A stretch of DNA of 43,965 bases from Streptomyces violaceorubidus (GTDB lineage: Bacteria; Actinomycetota; Actinomycetes; Streptomycetales; Streptomycetaceae), in contig NZ_JODM01000040.1 of the NCBI RefSeq assembly GCF_000717995.1, positions 1-43,965 on the forward strand, in the 5' to 3' direction. The number at the start of each line of letters is the position of its first letter. Within the stretch, counting starts at the first letter, position 1. The notes below the pieces were generated by a model, which worked only from the letters and a program-made list of their open reading frames with translations, had not been told where the DNA came from and ran no database searches. This document shows positions 39,676-43,965 of this stretch, piece after piece. A program made the translations under genes and the position numbers.

Positions 39676-41262
39676 ATGAACGGTCTCGACTGGTCCGTGC
39701 TCATCGGCTACTTCGCCGTCATGGTGGCGATCGGTGTCTGGTCGCACAAACGCGTCGACGACGTCAGCGACTTCTTCACGGCCGGCGGCAAGATGCCGTG
39801 GTGGCTGTCCGGCATCTCGCACCACATGTCGGGCTACAGCGCGGTGATGTTCACCGGCTACGCCGGCATCGCCTACACCTACGGCGTCACGTCCTTCGTG
39901 ACGTGGTCGTTCCCCATCGCGCTCGGCATCGCCATCGGCTCCAAGCTGTTCGCGCCGCGCATCAACCGGCTGCGCTCCCGGCTGCACGTGGCCTCGCCGC
40001 TGGAGTACCTCAAGAGCCGGTACAACCTGCCCACCCAGCAGGCGCTGGCCTGGTCCGGCATGCTGCTGAAGATCGTGGACGTGGCCGCGAAGTGGGCGGC
40101 CATCGCCACGCTGCTGTCGGTCTTCACCGGCATCACCCTCAACCAGGGCATCCTGATCACCGGCGTCATCACGGGCGTCTACTGCACGATCGGCGGCCTG
40201 TGGGCGGACGCGCTGACGGAGCTGGGCCAGTTCGTCATCCAGCTGCTGGCCGGTGTCGCGATGTTCGTGGCCGTCGTCATGAAGCTCGGCGACCACGGCG
40301 GCTTCTTCGGCGTCTGGGACGAGCCCGCCCTCCAGGGCCACGGAAAACCGCTGGTCGGCCCGTACGGGACGGTGTTCCTGCTGGCCTTCCTGTTCATCAA
40401 GCTCTTCGAGTACAACGGCGGCATGCTCAACCAGGCCCAGCGCTACATGGCCACGCGCAACGCCCATGAGGCCACCCGGTCGGCGCGGCTGTCGGCGGTG
40501 CTGTGGCTGGTCTGGCCCCTGGTGCTGTTCTTCCCGATGTGGATGTCGCCGCTGCTGGTGGAGTCGCAGAAGCCGGACGGGTCCGACTCCTACGCCCTGA
40601 TGACCGAGCAGCTGCTGCCGCACGGCCTGCTCGGACTGGTCATCGTCGGCTTCTTCTCGCACACCATGGCCATGTGCTCCTCGGACGCCAACGCCATCGC
40701 GGCCGTGTTCACCCGTGACGTGGCGCCGGTGCTGTCGAAGCGGGCGCGCGGCTGGGGGCAGCGGTCCGGGCTGCTGGCGGCCCGGCTGACGACGGTGGTC
40801 TTCCTCGGTCTGTCGATGGCGGTGGCGACGCAGGTCGACTCGCCGACGTTCAAGGACATCATCACCGTGGTGATCAAGTGGGTCGCGGGGCTGATGGGCC
40901 CGATCGCGATCCCGATGATGCTCGGTCTGCTGCGGCCCTTCCGCCGCTCGGGTCCCACGGCGGCGCTCACCAGCTGGGGTCTGGGCCTGGTCGCGTTCTG
41001 GCTGGTCAACTACCCGATCAACTGGAGCGTGGACGGCGGGGTACCGCTGGAGTACCAGGTCTCCGTCCCGCTGGCGGTCTCGCTGGTCCTGTACGTCCTG
41101 GTCGGCTGCCTGAAGCCGGAGGACACCCCGGAGCGGCTGGCGATCATCGAGCGCGTCAACACGGACGGGGACGGCGGCGCCGCCGGTGCGGCGGCCGCGA
41201 TCCCGGAGCAGAAGGACGGCGAGGTGGAGAAGCCGGTGGGACGCACCCCCGTGGGCGACTAG
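39676..41262 (+). CDS. Sodium:solute symporter (SSS family)
   Basis: The 528-residue polytopic transporter moves a small solute inward with sodium. Its 13 or so helices carry SSS landmarks: FFTAGGKMPWWLSGISHHMSG in the first loop (residues about 33-53), VASPLEYLKSRYN, and TIGGLWADALTELGQFVIQL in helix 5. Another is FFSHTMAMCSSDANAIAAVFTRDV near 330-353 (in pieces: FFSHTMAMCSSDANAIA). The ATG at 39676 has GGAAGGGGG upstream. The solute is uncertain; the sequence is nearer the proline/sugar symporter type than acetate permeases. The gene is monocistronic with a terminator at 41289. Confidence 0.92.
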   Translation: MNGLDWSVLIGYFAVMVAIGVWSHKRVDDVSDFFTAGGKMPWWLSGISHHMSGYSAVMFTGYAGIAYTYGVTSFVTWSFPIALGIAIGSKLFAPRINRLRSRLHVASPLEYLKSRYNLPTQQALAWSGMLLKIVDVAAKWAAIATLLSVFTGITLNQGILITGVITGVYCTIGGLWADALTELGQFVIQLLAGVAMFVAVVMKLGDHGGFFGVWDEPALQGHGKPLVGPYGTVFLLAFLFIKLFEYNGGMLNQAQRYMATRNAHEATRSARLSAVLWLVWPLVLFFPMWMSPLLVESQKPDGSDSYALMTEQLLPHGLLGLVIVGFFSHTMAMCSSDANAIAAVFTRDVAPVLSKRARGWGQRSGLLAARLTTVVFLGLSMAVATQVDSPTFKDIITVVIKWVAGLMGPIAIPMMLGLLRPFRRSGPTAALTSWGLGLVAFWLVNYPINWSVDGGVPLEYQVSVPLAVSLVLYVLVGCLKPEDTPERLAIIERVNTDGDGGAAGAAAAIPEQKDGEVEKPVGRTPVGD

Positions 41263-41288
41263 GGGATCCGTCCCGGCCGGGCGGGAGC

Positions 41289-41317
41289 GGCCGGTGCCCG
41301 CACGGGGGGCACCGGCC
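41289..41317. terminator. Bidirectional terminator between symporter and VOC gene
   Basis: GGCCGGTGCCC/GGGCACCGGCC forms an 11-bp stem with a seven-base loop in the 59-bp convergent spacer. Confidence 0.85.
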
Positions 41318-41321
41318 GGGC

Positions 41322-41732
41322 TCAGCGCAGTTCCTGGATGCGGATCTGGTTGCCCGCCGGGTCCCGGAAGGCGCAGTCCCGGATGCCGTACGGCTGCTCG
41401 GTCGGTTCCTGGACGATCTCGGCGTTCTGGGCGCGCACCTTGTCGAAGGTGCCGTCGAGGTCCTCGGTGGCCAGGAGGATCCACCCGTAGGTGCCCTTGG
41501 CCATCATCTCGGCGATGGTGCGGCGCTCGGTGTCGGTGATGCCGGGGTCCACGGCGGGCGGTGCCAGGAGCAGCGAGACGTCCGGCTGGCCGGCCGGGCC
41601 GACCGTGATCCAGCGCATCTTGCCGTTCCCGACGTCCTTGCGGACCTCGAAGCCGAGGACGTCCCGGTAGAAGGCGAGGGACGCCTCCGGGTCGTCGTGC
41701 GGAAGCACGGTGGTGTGAATGCTAATGTCCAT
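41322..41732 (-). CDS. VOC/glyoxalase superfamily protein
   Basis: The 136-residue single-module vicinal-oxygen-chelate protein has the paired beta-alpha-beta repeats. It starts DISIHTTVLPHDDPEASLAFY, with a second module GTYGWILLATEDLDGTFDKV. The ending CAFRDPAGNQIRIQE carries the common C-terminal signature. It may bind a metal or act as a resistance/epimerase-type enzyme; the family alone does not tell. The ATG at 41732 begins the first strand; a GTG at 41741 would add three residues. Confidence 0.9.
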   Translation of the reverse strand: MDISIHTTVLPHDDPEASLAFYRDVLGFEVRKDVGNGKMRWITVGPAGQPDVSLLLAPPAVDPGITDTERRTIAEMMAKGTYGWILLATEDLDGTFDKVRAQNAEIVQEPTEQPYGIRDCAFRDPAGNQIRIQELR

Positions 41733-41813
41733 GGCCGCCACGCTAGCCGCGGCCCACGGGCCACCGCTTCTCGAAAGCTGACCGTTGGCGCCGGGGTCCG
41801 CGCACGGGCGGGC

Positions 41814-42929
41814 CTACGCCCGGGGGTACCGCGTCAGCCACCCGGGGGACGAGTCCGCCGGGCCGTGCAGGGCGGGGCCCTGGGTCATCTCCATGGCGAA
41901 GTCGTCGGCCAGCTCCAGGACGGTCGGGCGGCCCTCCAGTTCGGCCAGCCAGGCCGGGGGCAGCGCCGTCTCGCCGTGCAGGGCACCGAGCAGGCCCCCG
42001 GTGAGGGCGCCGGCCGCCGCCGAGGGACCGTCGTGGTTGACGGCCAGCCGCAGCCCGTGCCGTACGTCCTCGCCGACGAGGGCGCAGTACACCGCGGCGG
42101 CGACCAGGCCCTCCGCGGTGCCCGCGCCGATCAGCCCGGTCACCCGGGACGGGACCGGCAGCCCCTGGCGCACCGCGCCGAGGGCGTGCTGGAGCGCGTC
42201 CGTGACGGGCTCGTGCCCCGGCCGGGCGGCGAGCAGCGCCAGGGCCCGCTGCACGGCGGCGTCCAGGCTCTCGCCGCGCGCCAGCCCGTGCACGATCACG
42301 GCGTACGCGCCCGCCGCCAGGTAGCCGGTGGGGTGACCGTGGGTCTGGGCCGCGCACTCCACGGCCAGTTGGGCGACCAGCTGCGGCTCCCAGCCGACCA
42401 GCAGCCCGAACGGCGCCGAGCGGGCGGCGGCCTCGGGGCCGCGCTCGCCGGGGTTCTTGGGCGACTCGGGGGTGCCCATCGTCTCGTCGCCGAGGCCGAG
42501 CAGCAGCGCGCGCGGCGCGCCCCGGCGGACGTACAGCCACTCCTCGTGGGCCAGCCAGCCGTCGTCCTTGCGCCGCAGGTCGGGTCCCCAGTCGCGCTGG
42601 GTGGCGACCCAGCGCCGGTAGGCCCGGTGCAGGTCGGTCGGCGGATGCCAGGCGCCGGTGTCCCGCCGTACCTGCGCGCGGATCAGCCCGTCCACGGAGA
42701 ACAGGGTGAGCTGGGTGAGGTGGGTGACGGCACCGCGCCGGCCGTGGGCGGTGGCGAGGTCGGTCAGTCCCTCCGCGCCGTGCGCCTCCCGGATCGCGTC
42801 GAGGCCGAGGCCGGCGACGGGCGCGCCGAGGGCGTCGCCGACGGCAGCACCGAGCAGCGTCCCGCGCACCCGGCTGCGGAAGTCCTGCTGTTCGGCACGC
42901 CCCCAGACGGCGCCGGCTGTCCCGCCCAC
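41814..42929 (-). CDS. ADP-ribosylglycohydrolase family protein with altered metal motifs
   Basis: The 371-residue all-helical protein belongs to the ARH/DraG family by GTLLGAAVGDALGAP (residues about 25-37) and the overall length. In active enzymes two Mg ions are held by a TDDT-type motif and by a G-x-D-S-D-T motif near the C-terminus. Here these read THLTQ (about 69-73) and NHDGPSAAAGALTGGLLG (near 297), so most metal ligands are missing. It may be a non-catalytic or differently acting relative. The start at 42929 opens the frame with MGGTAGAVWGRAEQQDFRSR; Met at the DFRSRV side is not available. It is divergent from the XRE gene at 43173. Confidence 0.85.
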   Translation of the reverse strand: MGGTAGAVWGRAEQQDFRSRVRGTLLGAAVGDALGAPVAGLGLDAIREAHGAEGLTDLATAHGRRGAVTHLTQLTLFSVDGLIRAQVRRDTGAWHPPTDLHRAYRRWVATQRDWGPDLRRKDDGWLAHEEWLYVRRGAPRALLLGLGDETMGTPESPKNPGERGPEAAARSAPFGLLVGWEPQLVAQLAVECAAQTHGHPTGYLAAGAYAVIVHGLARGESLDAAVQRALALLAARPGHEPVTDALQHALGAVRQGLPVPSRVTGLIGAGTAEGLVAAAVYCALVGEDVRHGLRLAVNHDGPSAAAGALTGGLLGALHGETALPPAWLAELEGRPTVLELADDFAMEMTQGPALHGPADSSPGWLTRYPRA

Positions 42930-43172
42930 CTGGAACTCCCCTCGGCACTGCCCACACCGCTGTCCGTACGTACGACGTCCAGCACCCTATTCGAAGGCAG
43001 GCGGTCGATTCAGGGGCGGAACGGTGTGGAAACGTTCACGTCATGACACGGGTCGGACGGCCGCGCTGCGCCGCGGAGCTCGGCCGGAGCGCCGTGGCCG
43101 CGCACCCCTACTCTGCACGGTGACGATCTCGACACCGAGGGTGACCGCCCGGGGCGCCCGGGAAGGGGTGAC

Positions 43173-43965
43173 ATGGAGGACGAGGAGTCCGAGGCCGTAC
43201 TCAAGACGGTCGGGCGGCAGGTCAGGATGTGGCGCGAGTCGGCCGGGATGACCCAGCCGGAGCTGGGCGCCGCGATCGGGTACGGCGAGGACCTGGTCTC
43301 GTCGGTCGAGCGCGGGCGGCGCATCCCCAAGCCGGACTTCCTGGACAAGGCCGACGAGGTCCTGGGCGCGGGCGGCAAGATCGCCACCATGAAGGTGGAC
43401 GTGGAGCGGGCCCGGTATCCGAAGAAGGTGCGGGACCTGGCCAGACTGGAGGACGAGGCGGTCGAGCTGGGGGCCTACGCCGGTCATCACATCCACGGGC
43501 TGTTGCAGACGCCGGAGTACGCACGGGCGTTGTACGCGATGCGCCGCCCGGCGTTCACGGAGGAGGAGGTCGACCGCTACGTCTCCGCCCGCATGGCACG
43601 GAAGGCGGTCTTCGACCGGGTCCCCCGGGCCCAGCTCACCTTTGTCCAGGAAGAGGTGACACTGCGGCGCCCGCTCGGCGGCAGAATGGTGCTCCGTCAG
43701 CAGCTCGAACACCTCCTGGACATCGGGCAGTCGAGGCACGTCGAGATCCAGGTGATGCCGACGGCCCGGGAGGATCACGCGGGGATGGCGGGGTCGCTCC
43801 GGCTGCTGAAGCTCCGGGACGGCAAGACACTCGGACACATGGAGGCCCAGTTGCACAGCCGCCTCGTCAGTGAGCTTCTTCGAGGTCGCCACCGATCGGG
43901 TGATGGGCCGACAAGCGCAACGAGCGAGGCCCCCGAGCTGTTGATCGAGGTGTCTGACGTCTCAA
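43173..43965 (+). CDS. XRE/DUF5753 regulator, partial at window end
   Basis: At least 264 residues. An XRE helix-turn-helix stands at about 13-65 (ESAGMTQPELGAAIGYGEDL) and a DUF5753 domain follows (about 95-235: LGAYAGHHIHGLLQTPEYAR, EVTLRRPLGGRMVLRQQLEH, QVMPTAREDHAGMAGSL). The ATG at 43173 has GGAAGGGG upstream. After GKTLGHMEAQLHSRLVS the expected ending is not clear in this frame. A family-like piece FFEVATDRVM appears in the +1 frame and SEAPELLIEV back in frame, so one or two frameshifts or real divergence are possible. No DUF397 gene is seen inside the window. Confidence 0.85.
   Translation, partial: MEDEESEAVLKTVGRQVRMWRESAGMTQPELGAAIGYGEDLVSSVERGRRIPKPDFLDKADEVLGAGGKIATMKVDVERARYPKKVRDLARLEDEAVELGAYAGHHIHGLLQTPEYARALYAMRRPAFTEEEVDRYVSARMARKAVFDRVPRAQLTFVQEEVTLRRPLGGRMVLRQQLEHLLDIGQSRHVEIQVMPTAREDHAGMAGSLRLLKLRDGKTLGHMEAQLHSRLVSELLRGRHRSGDGPTSATSEAPELLIEVSDVS

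Noticed and set aside
42965..42974. CGTACGTACG palindrome before the ADP-ribosylglycohydrolase gene
   Set aside because: It is a simple alternating sequence likely to occur by chance in GC-rich DNA. The 243-bp spacer 42930-43172 showed no stronger signal.

Overview
The window reads as chromosomal DNA of a Streptomyces. Base composition is very GC-rich, codons end almost always in G or C, and start codons are a mix of ATG and GTG behind GGAGG-type ribosome sites. The gene set fits as well: an HrdD-type sigma factor with a SigR-type promoter, DUF397/XRE pairs, GPP34, DUF5753 and LuxR/MalT-type giant regulators. No rRNA, phage, insertion sequence, CRISPR array or biosynthetic cluster was found.

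Layout. (1) 0.1-13.3 kb holds sigma factor hrdD flanked by regulator/transporter pairs: a WYL regulator beside a DHA2 exporter, a TetR beside its own palindrome, a MarR divergent from an extradiol dioxygenase, and a TetR upstream of a second DHA2 exporter. A broken GNAT acetyltransferase, a secreted M6-type metalloprotease and a tandem IclR-IclR fusion complete it. (2) 13.35-14.5 kb is a tRNA-Arg(CCU) gene followed by scrambled sequence. A 32-bp near-copy of the tRNA 3' end lies 637 bp downstream, the scar expected of a lost or decayed integrative element. (3) 14.5-24.1 kb looks like an envelope or stress island: a MalT-like LuxR regulator, a 65-residue protein, a kinase-like DUF2252 protein, small membrane proteins (PLDc_N/SHOCT, DUF7144, DUF389, HdeD-like) and a beta-helix protein with a C-terminal membrane anchor. 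(4) 24.4-29.7 kb holds a YCII/DGPF protein coupled to an ECF42 sigma factor with a matching upstream promoter. A TetR divergent from a virginiamycin B lyase with all four catalytic residues follows, then a DUF5701 gene and an MFS transporter. (5) 29.7-43.9 kb holds a DUF5937 ArsR regulator, glutathione peroxidase, a GyrI-like remnant, an XRE/DUF397 pair, GPP34, a PBP-type D,D-carboxypeptidase with a long acidic region, a large membrane protein, a sodium:solute symporter, a VOC protein, an atypical ADP-ribosylglycohydrolase and a second XRE/DUF5753 gene cut by the window end.

Two themes stand out. First, many regulator genes sit next to clean inverted repeats in short divergent spacers, so local autoregulated circuits can be proposed. 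Second, at least eleven short tandem-repeat arrays of unrelated unit sequence are present. Most lie just 3' of a stop codon, and in four cases the array overlaps the stop codon.
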